Source: Erysipelotrichaceae bacterium 66202529
GTDB taxonomy: Bacteria > Bacillota_I > Bacilli_A > Erysipelotrichales > Erysipelotrichaceae
DNA length: 64,000 bases
NCBI GenBank assembly: GCA_017161075.1
Contig: CP046174.1
Span: 2,790,001-2,854,000, forward strand
Direction: 5' to 3'
Made by a program: the position numbers and the translations under genes. Every line of letters begins with the position of its first letter. The stretch's first letter is position 1. Below are positions 41,078 to 50,324 of this stretch, in pieces. The notes under the pieces are model-generated. The model was not told the DNA's origin. It saw only the letters and a program-made list of their open reading frames with translations, and did no database searches.

Positions 41078-41308
41078 ATGCAGACAAAGATAGATGAAAT
41101 CAAGCAGACCATAGAAAAAATACGTCCATACATACAGCGTGACGGCGGTGACGTGGAATTTGTTTCCTTTGAAGACGGCATCGTTGGCGTACGGCTTCTG
41201 GGTGCATGCGTCGGCTGCATGTCCATCGACGATACCATACAGGGCGGTATTGAAGCGATCCTGCTGGATGAGGTAGATGGTGTCAGCGGCGTAAGGCTCG
41301 TCGAGTAA
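41078..41308 (+). CDS. NifU-like C-terminal (Nfu) Fe-S scaffold protein
   Basis: A 76-aa Nfu domain: IEKIRPYIQRDGGDVEFVSF then GACVGCMSIDDTIQGGIE with the CxxC pair that holds the transient Fe-S cluster. The start is the ATG at 41078 (AGAAGGAATAGG upstream), 17 nt after the DUF212 gene. Host housekeeping gene; it delivers clusters to apo-proteins. Confidence 0.9.
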   Translation: MQTKIDEIKQTIEKIRPYIQRDGGDVEFVSFEDGIVGVRLLGACVGCMSIDDTIQGGIEAILLDEVDGVSGVRLVE

Positions 41309-41322
41309 GCATGAGAAAATCG

Positions 41323-41361
41323 AAAAACACGTACATGAGAAATCTGCGTACGTGTTTTTTT
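41323..41361. terminator. Bidirectional terminator
   Basis: Perfect 12-bp stem AAAAACACGTAC/GTACGTGTTTTT with 13-nt loop and T run. It serves the nfu operon on the plus strand and the nucleoid-associated gene on the minus strand. Confidence 0.85.
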
Positions 41362-41364
41362 CTG

Positions 41365-42366
41365 TTATTTGCTTGTAATGCGGGTGATATTTTTCAACTG
41401 TATGGAAATGGTTCCATCCGGCTGGTTTTTAAATTCGACAAAATCACGGGAATTCATATAATCAACCGGTATGATGATTTCAATTCCCTTATCCGTTTTG
41501 ATCTTTTGAACCTTATCCGAGCGTGCAGGCTTTACATATTCGACCTCGATCGGCTTTTCAACGCCCTGCTTGCGCAGCTCTTCCTTAAAATCGTCCCGGG
41601 CAAGCGGTTTTTCTGCGAATAACAACTCAGCGACCTCCCCAATTTCAATCGGTGTCTGCTGCTCGATGTTTTCCTTGATGATGCTTTTCATTTTCGGAAC
41701 GACTTCCATCTGATTCATATCATATTTCTCACTGATTTCCTCGGTGATTTTTGCCAGGGAGGATACCGCCTCCTTATAAGAAGGCGCTGTCGTACTTTCC
41801 AATATGATATCCGCAAAGAAGTTTACCTTTTCCGCTTCTATTTCCACCTTGCTCTCTACACAATGCAGTGCATAATCGCTTAATTCCACAAGAAAGGCCC
41901 TGTCGGATTTGACAAGTGAGGAGGACAGCAGTGTACGATAGGGTATGATTTCATTGCGCATGCCGCTTTCCTCCTGTACCAGTGTGTGGGTGATGCCTTC
42001 ACTGTAGGCATTGTCAATGACCAGCAGATAGCGGCGGCCCTCCTCCATGACCTGTGCAATCAAAAGATCGCTGGGAGTATACAGCGCACAGCGTACCTTA
42101 GCGTCAAAAATGTATTGCGCAAGCCGCTCACTGAGCTGTTCAAAGCTGATTTCCTGCAGCTTATAGCTGTCCAGCCAGTGCTTTACCTGACTGCTTTCCT
42201 TAAATTTCCCGCTTTTTTTCGATGCGCTGGAAAAGACCTTTGAGGTCTTTGTCTGCATCATTTTTTCAACCTCCGGCTGCAGCTCCTGCATACAGGAGGT
42301 ACTCATAATACATGTATTCTGTTCACAGTCCAGAACATGGACAATCACCTTTTCAAATTCCGGCAT
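41365..42366 (-). CDS. Nucleoid-associated protein (NA37/YejK family)
   Basis: A 333-aa protein similar to the 37-kDa nucleoid-associated family: MPEFEKVIVHVLDCEQN, YLLVIDNAYSEGITHTLVQE and IIPVDYMNSRDFVEFKNQPD at the C-terminus. Such proteins bind DNA and associate with the nucleoid; the Gram-positive role is poorly known. Monocistronic, with the terminator directly after its stop. Confidence 0.78.
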   Translation of the reverse strand: MPEFEKVIVHVLDCEQNTCIMSTSCMQELQPEVEKMMQTKTSKVFSSASKKSGKFKESSQVKHWLDSYKLQEISFEQLSERLAQYIFDAKVRCALYTPSDLLIAQVMEEGRRYLLVIDNAYSEGITHTLVQEESGMRNEIIPYRTLLSSSLVKSDRAFLVELSDYALHCVESKVEIEAEKVNFFADIILESTTAPSYKEAVSSLAKITEEISEKYDMNQMEVVPKMKSIIKENIEQQTPIEIGEVAELLFAEKPLARDDFKEELRKQGVEKPIEVEYVKPARSDKVQKIKTDKGIEIIIPVDYMNSRDFVEFKNQPDGTISIQLKNITRITSK

Positions 42367-42550
42367 ATGCTCCCTCTTTCCTTATAATAGACACCTGATT
42401 GGGTGCCTTTGCCTGTTTATGATACCCTATTTTGAGGTCTTTGCATAGTATGTATTGTTTATGATTTTAAAAATCACAAAATGTTCACATGATTTTTTTA
42501 CAGAGTTGTGCTAAAGTAATGTGGATGTAATGAAAAAAGGTGGTCATGGA

Positions 42551-43111
42551 ATGCAAAAAGCGATTTTTTCCAGAATTGATTTGAATAATGCCGACAATGA
42601 TCTGGCAGAGGAATACCTGGGATGTATCTCAGATTTACTGCACCTTGACGGTGTGCAGGATTTGAAAGCATTCACACAGCATATGAACACATCAAGATTT
42701 CAGCATTCGCTGAATGTCTCCTACTATACATTTCTGATTGCACGCAGATTCCATCTGGATTCCTGCAGTGCGGCAAGAGCCGGTCTGCTGCATGATCTTT
42801 ATCACTATGACTGGCGTAACCTGGATAAGGAGGATCGCCCGATTGAAGGCAGGCACTGTGCGGTTCATCCGCAAATTGCCCTGGAGAATGCCCGCAAGGC
42901 TACCTCTGTCAATGCCATTATCGAGGATGCCATCGTTCATCATATGTGGCCGATGACGCTGCGTTGTCCAAAAACGAAAGAGGGCTGGATTTTACAGGCC
43001 GTTGATAAATACTGTGCTATCAGTGAAATTCTGCTGCAGGGTGGAAGAAGGGTGCGGTATTCCAGACTTGCAATTTCATTAGCTGCTATTTTATCGTTCA
43101 GTATCCGCTAG
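42551..43111 (+). CDS. HD-domain phosphohydrolase
   Basis: The start is the ATG at 42551 (AAGGTGG 7 nt upstream). The 186-aa protein has SRFQHSLNVSYYTFLIARRF (first His) and AARAGLLHDLYHYD (His-Asp pair), then later IEDAIVHHMW, the HD metal site residues. The substrate is unknown; small HD proteins act on nucleotides. Short monocistronic unit with its own terminator. Confidence 0.83.
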   Translation: MQKAIFSRIDLNNADNDLAEEYLGCISDLLHLDGVQDLKAFTQHMNTSRFQHSLNVSYYTFLIARRFHLDSCSAARAGLLHDLYHYDWRNLDKEDRPIEGRHCAVHPQIALENARKATSVNAIIEDAIVHHMWPMTLRCPKTKEGWILQAVDKYCAISEILLQGGRRVRYSRLAISLAAILSFSIR

Positions 43112-43116
43112 TATAA

Positions 43117-43148
43117 ACAGGGATTCCATGAGGAATCCCTGTCTTTTT
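43117..43148 (+). terminator. Strong terminator after HD gene
   Basis: 11-bp perfect stem ACAGGGATTCC/GGAATCCCTGT with ATGA loop and CTTTTT tail. It also borders the end of the type VII locus on the other strand. Confidence 0.88.
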
Positions 43149-43440
43149 ATTCCAGCAGGTTCATATCCTGCAATTTTTGTTCCATGAAGCTGCGAAAGGC
43201 AAATTCCTCTTCCTCCTGCAGACCGACATGATAAATGCGGTCGATATCCTCTCCCTGAAACATATACAGCTCTGACGCATTCAGTACTCCTTCCGGATAC
43301 AAAACAGCCGCATACTCATACAAGGTATTGGTGTATTGATCCTCCTGGATACGTCCGATAATCATTAGTTTTTTACGCCCCTTCTGCAGGGTGACAACAC
43401 TGCCTATGGGCAGAATATTTCGTAATGCTTCCTTTTTCAT
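43147..43440 (-). CDS. DUF4176 protein of type VII secretion locus
   Basis: A 97-aa protein: LRNILPIGSVVTLQKGRKKL, MIIGRIQEDQYTNTLYEYAA and VLYPEGVLNASELYMF match the DUF4176 family common in type VII loci of Firmicutes. It is the last gene of the leftward locus (16 nt after the glycine-rich protein). The function is unknown; it may be a chaperone for substrates. Confidence 0.8.
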   Translation of the reverse strand: MKKEALRNILPIGSVVTLQKGRKKLMIIGRIQEDQYTNTLYEYAAVLYPEGVLNASELYMFQGEDIDRIYHVGLQEEEEFAFRSFMEQKLQDMNLLE

Positions 43441-43456
43441 ATGTTATACCTTCCTA

Positions 43457-44371
43457 TCAATAATTGATTTTAACCTTAAAACCCAGACCTGCCAGCAGGG
43501 ATGCCTTACCGCCAAATTCCACTTCCCCTGTTTTACTGGAAAACTCTGCTCCGATGCCTGCTGCCCCCAGCTCACCGGTACCGGTCAGTGTGACATCCAC
43601 GCCAAACAGAGACAGCTTGCCCTTTACCTTTCCCTGCACTGCCGCAACACCGACTTCCCCCTTTAGCGTGACCTCATCCTTGGAAATAACAGCTTTTGCC
43701 TCTCCCTTTGCAACACCGACCCCCACGGATGCCTCTACATCCCCGCTAATAAAGGAGGTGCCGACATGCAGTCCCGCCTTGAGCTGCGCAGCAACAGCTT
43801 CTGCCTCGATTGAAAATTCAAGCCTGGGATTCCATGCTTTATCCTCATACAATACAGTCTTCACATCCCCCGATATGTGAGCACTGCCTACAGCGAGGGA
43901 ACCATTAAGCTGTGCATATTTACTGTCATACCCAACCTGGTAGCGAACAGCATCAAAGCCGGCGAAGATACCGGCACAGATACCGTTTTTTGCATAATCA
44001 ATCAGGGTTCTGCCGTTTCCAAAGGTGGTATGCGTGCGATGGGACAGCTTTCCGATATCCGCTTTTGTATACCAGTGGTTTTGCCATTCACTGTCACTGG
44101 ATGGAGCGATACTGCGCAGCTGGGCTGCCTGCTTCAGTAAGGACTGCTCTGCATGCTCATACTGCCTGATGGAATCATGATAAAAAGCCTGCAGCTGATA
44201 AAGCTGCTGTTGAAGCTGCTGCTGTAAGCTTTGCAGACGAAGAATCTCGGGAGTCTTTCCCAGTACTGTCTGCAGCCGGGATAAGGGCGTAATCAGCCTG
44301 CTGCTCTGCTTCCATGACGCTGTGCTGCTTTGCTGGAGCTGCTGCAGCTTTCCAGTATGTATGTTTATCAT
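43457..44371 (-). CDS. Putative type VII substrate: helical N-terminus, glycine-rich beta C-terminus
   Basis: A 304-aa protein. The N-terminal ~95 residues are helical and Gln/Leu-rich (LQQQLQQQLYQLQAFYHD), like LXG/WXG-type secretion domains. Residues ~100-304 are repeated Gly/Ala-rich beta units such as GLHVGTSFISGDVEASVGVG and GVAAVQGKVKGKLSLFG, ending KASLLAGLGFKVKINY, as seen in the middle domains of polymorphic toxins. No recognised C-terminal toxin domain. Location after WXG proteins suggests secretion by EssC. Confidence 0.6.
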   Translation of the reverse strand: MINIHTGKLQQLQQSSTASWKQSSRLITPLSRLQTVLGKTPEILRLQSLQQQLQQQLYQLQAFYHDSIRQYEHAEQSLLKQAAQLRSIAPSSDSEWQNHWYTKADIGKLSHRTHTTFGNGRTLIDYAKNGICAGIFAGFDAVRYQVGYDSKYAQLNGSLAVGSAHISGDVKTVLYEDKAWNPRLEFSIEAEAVAAQLKAGLHVGTSFISGDVEASVGVGVAKGEAKAVISKDEVTLKGEVGVAAVQGKVKGKLSLFGVDVTLTGTGELGAAGIGAEFSSKTGEVEFGGKASLLAGLGFKVKINY

Positions 44372-44388
44372 ACGGAATGACCCTTATA

Positions 44389-44607
44389 TCAGATCATCCG
44401 CAGCCGTTCACATAGTACAATCTGCTCCTGTATATTGTTCAGGACATTACGGTACTGTCGCTGAATATAGGGAAGCTCTGCCGCTTGAGCTGCAGCTGCA
44501 AGCATGACATTTTGCTGCTTCAGCTGTGCTTTAAGGGAATATAGCTGCTGCTGATAGCTGCCTGCCGTGGTCTGGATGAATGCTTTAGAAGCCTTCGGCA
44601 CTGGCAT
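44389..44607 (-). CDS. Small helical protein in type VII locus
   Basis: A 72-aa, Gln/Ala-rich helical protein (YSLKAQLKQQNVMLAAAAQA). Its start overlaps the WXG100-like gene by 23 nt. It lies right before the putative substrate gene, where small helical partners of LXG substrates are often encoded. Such a partner would help targeting. Inference from length and position only. Confidence 0.6.
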   Translation of the reverse strand: MPVPKASKAFIQTTAGSYQQQLYSLKAQLKQQNVMLAAAAQAAELPYIQRQYRNVLNNIQEQIVLCERLRMI

Positions 44608-44878
44608 TCAGCTGTGCCTCCATGCTTTGATAGGTAGATACCGTCTGATCAAGGAATTTTGCATAGGATTCGACAATCGACCGATAATTGTCAAAAACCG
44701 GCAGCATTCCATGAAAGCGGGATCGTATCTTTTCCGAAGCCGGAGACTGCCAGTAAGCAGCTAGCTGATTCATAGATGTACTGATCTCCTGAAGACAGGC
44801 ATTCAGCTGTTGATTTTGTGTACGTATACTGGCCGCGGTCTGTGTGACCTGTGCCAGAGTGATTTGCAACTGATCCAT
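44585..44878 (-). CDS. WXG100-like secreted protein (second)
   Basis: A 97-aa two-helix protein of ESAT-6 length. ISTSMNQLAAYWQSPASEKI lies at the hairpin turn with W-x-S in place of the usual Trp-x-Gly. It is next to a canonical WXG protein, so it may be its partner or an LXG-type targeting factor. Confidence 0.7.
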   Translation of the reverse strand: MDQLQITLAQVTQTAASIRTQNQQLNACLQEISTSMNQLAAYWQSPASEKIRSRFHGMLPVFDNYRSIVESYAKFLDQTVSTYQSMEAQLNASAEGF

Positions 44879-44888
44879 ACGATACCTC

Positions 44889-45191
44889 CTAGTTTACCAG
44901 ACGGCGGGCCATCTGTGCGCGCTCATCCTGTGTCTGACGATAGGTCTTTGCACTCAGCTTTAAAAAGGCTGCGTATTCACGCATGAGTGCAGCCATTTGC
45001 TGAAAGTCTTTTTCAAAGCCCTGAATCTGTGATACAAAGGCCTGATTATCCTTTCCCTGCCAGCCGCTGCCCATCGCTGCCACCTCCTGAAAGAGACGGC
45101 GATAATTTTTCTCATACGACAGCGTCTGCTGATCAATCTGTCCTGCGGCAGTATCCAGTCTAGCCGGATCCACCTGTATTTTAATACTCAT
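44889..45191 (-). CDS. WXG100 family type VII secretion protein (EsxA-like)
   Basis: The 100-aa protein has the helical hairpin with AMGSGWQGKDNQAFVSQIQG, holding the Trp-x-Gly turn (WQG). Helix one is TAAGQIDQQTLSYEKNYRRL; helix two is FQQMAALMREYAAFLKLS. It is a secreted small substrate and structural partner of EssC. Follows YukD in the order of Firmicutes T7b loci. Confidence 0.87.
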   Translation of the reverse strand: MSIKIQVDPARLDTAAGQIDQQTLSYEKNYRRLFQEVAAMGSGWQGKDNQAFVSQIQGFEKDFQQMAALMREYAAFLKLSAKTYRQTQDERAQMARRLVN

Positions 45192-45250
45192 ATACCCTCC
45201 TTCTGCGCCATGCGCTTGTAAGCAGTTGAAGCAAAATGCTTTTCATCCTG

Positions 45251-45505
45251 CTATAAAAGAACGATGCGTTCCCCGTTGCGGATGCCTGCTTCCTGTACTG
45301 TTAATTGAAAATCCGGCAGGATGTCCTGCAGCTCCAGATACCAGCAGCAGCCCGCAAGACTGTTTTCCTTTAGACCCCAGGTCTGTTCCAGCAGCTGTGC
45401 AACATAGATATGCAGGGAGCGCAGCTGTGCCTGAACAGGAAGCAGTATCTCCAGGTATTTCCCTGCCGCTGGTACATACACCTCCACCAGTACTCTTTCA
45501 TCCAT
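45251..45505 (-). CDS. YukD/EsaB ubiquitin-like type VII protein
   Basis: The ATG at 45505 is chosen because GGGAGG precedes it; it overlaps the EssC stop by 8 nt. The 84-aa product (MDERVLVEVYVPAAGKYLEI ... ending RNGERIVLL) has the YukD beta-grasp pattern. EsaB-type proteins regulate or assemble the EssC secretion complex in the cytoplasm. Confidence 0.78.
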   Translation of the reverse strand: MDERVLVEVYVPAAGKYLEILLPVQAQLRSLHIYVAQLLEQTWGLKENSLAGCCWYLELQDILPDFQLTVQEAGIRNGERIVLL

Positions 45506-48500
45506 TTTCTTCGACCTCCCATAATTGAAGTATTGTGCATGCATCCTCCTCCCAGTAATAAGCCTCATTGCTTTTCAGAATGCGATCCAGCGGGGCATTC
45601 TTTTTCAATGCATAGGAATGCTCCTGAAAACCTTTCCCCATCCATAACACATCTGCTTCCAGCCAGATCGGCGCATACCATTCCCACAGGGGATAGGCAC
45701 TCAGATGCGGCATGGTTTCCAGAAAAATATGGTGCAGATTGGTACGCTGCAGCAGCTTTTTCATCAAATCTGCTTCAATATCCAGCTCATCGAGCTGATG
45801 CCATATCACAAACTGCTCCTGCTCTGTTTCCAGCAGGGATAACAGGGCTTTTAAGGATTCCGGCTTTTGATTGGCAAATTCATGTCTGCTGTAAATATGT
45901 ACGTTTCCGGATATCATCAGCTGCTTTACAAACAGCTTTATAAAGCTATCACAGAAGCGATAGGCTGCCAGAAGAAACAAAGCGCGTCCCTTCGGATAGC
46001 GGTGATAAATCTCCTCCTTGCTTTTGCTGTCAAGTCCCAGAAAGCTTCCCTGCTTCGCCTTTATGCCATGCGCCACATGGGCTGGCAGTAAGGGAATGCA
46101 GTACGGTGGAGGAGTCGGTGCTGTAGAAGCCTGCATCCATGCCGCCTCTTGATAGACTGCAACCTGAAACATACAAACCTCTTCCTTGTATTTCAACAAT
46201 CCGCAGCCAGGCTGTTTAAGAGGCACACAGGACAGCTCATGCTGGAAAATATAGCTGTAATCCTCCTGCTGCAGGCATTGCAACAGATACCAGTCCTCAA
46301 TACAGGCCTGCACACGCATCGGAAGCTGATGCAGAGCGGAGGTCGTTATACAGAAAATAATTCCGTATTTCTTCCCCTCACGAAGCACATACAATAGCTC
46401 CTCCTCATATTCGCCATACAGCTCATGAAACACCTCATAGTTATGTAAAATACAAAGTACACTGCGTGTATCACTATGCCTTGTGCGCTGCCGTATCATC
46501 CTTTTCATAAAGCTGAGAAAGCTGATGATACGCTCCGCATCCTCTCTTTGAAATACAGCTGCAACATGCTCATAAGCAGCATACTTTTTAAACAGCGGCT
46601 TATCAAAATCAAACAGATACAGCATACAGGCCGCATGAAGCAGGCAGCCCTGCAGCAGTGTTTCCACAAACATTGCCTTTCCACTGCCAACCATTCCGCA
46701 TAGTGCAAAATTTCGCCCGCTCTTTAATGAAAGATAAAAGGGAAGCTGCTGCTGATGTGCTATATCATCAATCAATCCTATCACCAGTTTTTCTTTATCC
46801 GCTTTCAAGGCTTCCTGACGCAAATCCTTGTTCAGCGGCGGCATCCACAAAGCTGCGGCAGGCTCCACCTGCATTCCGCGCAAAGCATCACAAATTGCCT
46901 CAAGCTCCGTTTGTTCCACCACCTTCATTGCTGTTTTTGCATGCTGCAGAATACCGTCCTGATCAATATAGGAAAGCTGCTTTATGGATGTATGTCTGTT
47001 TTCCGGATCATAGGGAGCCTGCGTCCATGCACTTTGTCCCTGTAAAAACAGCTCGTCCTGCCCCACCTGCAGCAGAAACTGTCCAGGCTGCTGTAAATGA
47101 ACGGCATCCTCCTTTTTCAGCATATCCATACTGTCATTGCGATCGGCAACCTTCAGGCAGAGATGAAAGCGGGCATTGCTCCAAATCTGCTCATCCACCA
47201 CACCAAAGGGCTTCTGTGTAGCAAGCAGCAGATGGATTCCCAGACTTCTTCCGATGCGGGCACACTGGCGAAGATGATCAAGGACTGCCGGAAATAGCTG
47301 CTTCAGCTCCGCAAATTCATCCACAGCGATAAACAGATGCGGCATTGCCGCTAACGCTGTATCCTGCTTTCGCAGCCGCATATACTTGTCGATATCCATA
47401 CCGCTGATATGCATACGTTCTCCGGTATCTGCCAAAAGCCGCTGTCTGCGGGTAAGCTCGCCTTCGATCGCACACAGACAGCGCATCAGGATTCCTTTAT
47501 CCAGATTGGTGATGATCCCAGCAGTATGGGGCAGCGCTGCCAGTGCATTTGCCATGGTCCCTCCTTTGAAATCAATTAACAAAAAGCTCACATCCTCACA
47601 GGAATACGTGACAGCCAGAGACAGCAGATAGGTCAAAAGGCATTCACTTTTCCCCGAGCCGGTCATGCCGGCAAGCAGACCATGAGGACCGTGACTATGC
47701 TCATGCGCATCCAGGCAAATCTCTTTTCCATCCACTGTACGTCCGATCCGCGTCGATAAGCTTCCTGCAGCATCATGCAGCCTCCAGCGGGATGCGATGG
47801 ATAGCTCCTCCACACTTCGACAATGGAAAAGCTCCAGAAAGCCAAGTGTTTTTTCTTCCATTGCATATGCCTGTGCAGGAAGCTGTGCACAGCATTGAAG
47901 AAAGGCTCTGCGGCGCAGCCTTGCAGGACACACATCCAGTGTAAAGGAAGCAGCCTGCTTCTCCCAGTTCACCCTGTTATCCGCCACCTGCAGCCGGATA
48001 TCCGCGGCAGTATGCAAGGAGTCGCTCCAACGAAGGATATGCAGCTTTTCATGCGATTTCAGCTTCATGCTGTCTGCAAGTCCGGGCTCCAGCAGGAATA
48101 CCAGAACAGCCTTAACCGAGGTATCCTCCAATAGCTGCTCTATCAGCAAACCACAGCGTCTTGCACTTTGCACATCCCATGCTAACAGACGCTGTTCCCT
48201 GACAAACAAATGCGGCAGACAAAACAGCTTTTCTTTTGACAGCAGTTCCCGCTCAGCCGCAATACAGATACGAAATTCCTGTGCTGTATGGCCAACTACA
48301 AGCTGAAATAGAATGCTCAGCAGCCAGTCAATGCTGATTGCCCGCTCTGCCTGTAAGCATAAGGAATGACACCTGCTTATATCCGCAACAACCGGTACCT
48401 CCTCCAGCTGATAATCCATATGCTGCAGCGCCTGCAGCTTATCTAACAATACATCCTGCGCCATAGAGGAAACCGGCGGTATTTGCAGTTGAATCTGTGC

Positions 48501-49622
48501 CTGACGCTGCCCCTGACCGAGAACAATATGCCCCCAGCCCTCCTTATCGCAGGGATACAAACGGTGCGGCTTCCCAGCCAGATAAGTCTCGCATTGTATG
48601 GCAGTTAAGGGATACCATTGCCGCAAATATGCCGTTTCCTCTTTCCTAGACTCCTGTATGCGCTGCTTCAGCTCCAGCAGATAACAGGAATATACATAAC
48701 GGCGCTTTTCTTCCTTTTTGCGTTGCTGCTTACGCTCGTAACGCTTTGACAATACCGGCCACAAAATCGTCCCCAGAGCCATACTGACCGACATCAGAAG
48801 CGTGGGAATCACTGATAACAGATCCTGCTTGCGTTCAGCTGCCAGCCAGAAGGAAAATATACCCATAGCAGTCGATGACAAGCCCATCGTTATTGATGGC
48901 CCCAGTACAAAAACAGCAGGCAGATTTTCCTGTGAAGCCTTTGCTAAAGGCAGCTCAGCTTCAAGCATCAGTGACGGATACGGTGGCTGTTCAAGATATA
49001 ACGCCGGGCTTATAACAGGCTCCTCTTGCGTATGCTGTTCAAATCCACACGCAGCAAGCTTTGTTGTTGCCTTACCATAAGGCAGAAACACGCAGTTATT
49101 CCCCATGATAAAGGACAAAGTTCCCAGACAGATCACATCCTGTGGCTGAACGAGGGCACTTTGTATGCGGCGCCCGTTTACATAACAGCCGTTGGTACTG
49201 TCATGATCCAGCAGCTCCCATCCCTGATCACACTTTCGCAACAAGGCATGCTCCATGGAAACGCCTGCATCACAAAGACAGATATCCTGTGCAGCAGAGC
49301 GTCCGATACCAATCTCATCCCGCGTTAGGGCATATCCCTCAAACTGCAAAGCAGCCTTCAAGCACTCCTCCACATGAAACCGCACAGGAGCTTTTTCGAT
49401 GAAGAATACTGAAGAAATACCCGGCTCTATCGCTTTTTGATGCAGACGATACAGCACAGAGGAAGCATTACTTACAGAAAACCGCCATCCATTCATCTGC
49501 CATACCGCCTGTACCTTTATCTCGTTATGCTGGTAAAGAAGCACTGCCTCCTGCTGCCGCGCTGTCAACAGAAACTGCTGAATTCTCTCCTTCTGTAATA
49601 CGCTGATTCTCACGCTATGCAT
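45498..49622 (-). CDS. essC: EssC/YukBA-type FtsK/SpoIIIE secretion ATPase
   Basis: A ~1374-aa protein from the ATG at 49622 (overlaps the kinase stop by 13 nt). Positions counted from an in-frame codon 14 residues upstream: FHA domain ~110-190 (EIGIGRSAAQDICL, LLDHDSTNGCYVNGRR); two membrane segments ~248-305; first FtsK ATPase with GLLAGMTGSGKSE (662-674) and LFIAVDEFAEL (777-787); second ATPase with CGMVGSGKAMF (989-999), where the usual Ser/Thr after Lys is Ala; degenerate third module. It is the motor and membrane hub of the type VII system and drives export of WXG proteins. Confidence 0.9.
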   Translation of the reverse strand: MHSVRISVLQKERIQQFLLTARQQEAVLLYQHNEIKVQAVWQMNGWRFSVSNASSVLYRLHQKAIEPGISSVFFIEKAPVRFHVEECLKAALQFEGYALTRDEIGIGRSAAQDICLCDAGVSMEHALLRKCDQGWELLDHDSTNGCYVNGRRIQSALVQPQDVICLGTLSFIMGNNCVFLPYGKATTKLAACGFEQHTQEEPVISPALYLEQPPYPSLMLEAELPLAKASQENLPAVFVLGPSITMGLSSTAMGIFSFWLAAERKQDLLSVIPTLLMSVSMALGTILWPVLSKRYERKQQRKKEEKRRYVYSCYLLELKQRIQESRKEETAYLRQWYPLTAIQCETYLAGKPHRLYPCDKEGWGHIVLGQGQRQAQIQLQIPPVSSMAQDVLLDKLQALQHMDYQLEEVPVVADISRCHSLCLQAERAISIDWLLSILFQLVVGHTAQEFRICIAAERELLSKEKLFCLPHLFVREQRLLAWDVQSARRCGLLIEQLLEDTSVKAVLVFLLEPGLADSMKLKSHEKLHILRWSDSLHTAADIRLQVADNRVNWEKQAASFTLDVCPARLRRRAFLQCCAQLPAQAYAMEEKTLGFLELFHCRSVEELSIASRWRLHDAAGSLSTRIGRTVDGKEICLDAHEHSHGPHGLLAGMTGSGKSECLLTYLLSLAVTYSCEDVSFLLIDFKGGTMANALAALPHTAGIITNLDKGILMRCLCAIEGELTRRQRLLADTGERMHISGMDIDKYMRLRKQDTALAAMPHLFIAVDEFAELKQLFPAVLDHLRQCARIGRSLGIHLLLATQKPFGVVDEQIWSNARFHLCLKVADRNDSMDMLKKEDAVHLQQPGQFLLQVGQDELFLQGQSAWTQAPYDPENRHTSIKQLSYIDQDGILQHAKTAMKVVEQTELEAICDALRGMQVEPAAALWMPPLNKDLRQEALKADKEKLVIGLIDDIAHQQQLPFYLSLKSGRNFALCGMVGSGKAMFVETLLQGCLLHAACMLYLFDFDKPLFKKYAAYEHVAAVFQREDAERIISFLSFMKRMIRQRTRHSDTRSVLCILHNYEVFHELYGEYEEELLYVLREGKKYGIIFCITTSALHQLPMRVQACIEDWYLLQCLQQEDYSYIFQHELSCVPLKQPGCGLLKYKEEVCMFQVAVYQEAAWMQASTAPTPPPYCIPLLPAHVAHGIKAKQGSFLGLDSKSKEEIYHRYPKGRALFLLAAYRFCDSFIKLFVKQLMISGNVHIYSRHEFANQKPESLKALLSLLETEQEQFVIWHQLDELDIEADLMKKLLQRTNLHHIFLETMPHLSAYPLWEWYAPIWLEADVLWMGKGFQEHSYALKKNAPLDRILKSNEAYYWEEDACTILQLWEVEENG

Positions 49623-50324
49623 AATTGTCTCAATTCCTCTACAATTTCCTGCATACTGGAACAACGCTGCTTTTTATCCAGTGCACAGCAGCGCAGAAAC
49701 AACGCATCCACAGCATCCCCGCAAGCATTATCCTCCGGAAAGCAGCCATGACGCAGGACATAACACGTTCTGCCATAGCTGTAAATATCACTTTGCTCAT
49801 CACAGCTTTTTGTACCTGCTTCAATCGGAGAATAGCCGGGGAGAAGCCGCAGCCACAGGATCACGTTCCTGCAGAAAGCGGCTAGTCGCAAAATCCAGCA
49901 GATAAACACTGCCCTTCCAATACAGCAGATTCGCAGGCTTTATATCCAGATGTATAATCTGCTGTTCATGCAAATCCCGCAAAAGCTTTGCAAGCTGTAT
50001 ACACCAGGATAAACGCTGTGCCTCCTCTGTACAGCCCTGCAGCTTTGACAGAGGGCTTCCGGGAATATATTCCATCAGAATACAGCGCATGGACGCTTCT
50101 TCAAACGCAGAAATCAGATGCGGAATCTTGGGATGCTGCAGCCACCCCAGCATACATACCTCACGCTGATAAATCGTATGCAGATAAGCATCCGAAAATC
50201 TGGGATGATGAGACAGGATACGCTTCCATGCATACAGCTGCAAGGTCACAATGTCCTGTACAAGAAACACCTCGCTGATAACACCCCGATACAAGCAGGC
50301 GCACATTCGATAGCGCAAATTCAT
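49610..50324 (-). pseudogene. Ser/Thr protein kinase of type VII locus, split by one-base shift
   Basis: The first frame (49821-50324) has LYAWKRI (ATP-binding Lys), QREVCMLGWLQHPKIPHLIS, IIHLDIKPANLLYW (catalytic loop) and LLDFATSRF (DFA in place of DFG). It then stops at SPRLFSD. The second frame (49610 to ~49840) continues PGYSPIEAGT, SDIYSYGRTC and a normal kinase C-lobe. Removing one C from the C4 run at 49838-49841 joins them as SPGYSPIEAG. So it is a frameshifted gene, a sequencing error, or a slip-prone switch. The intact kinase would probably act with the FHA protein encoded upstream. Confidence 0.8.

Noticed and set aside
45410-45943. Plus-strand 177-codon frame opposite YukD and EssC
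   Set aside because: Overlaps two well-supported genes on the other strand and has no domain features.
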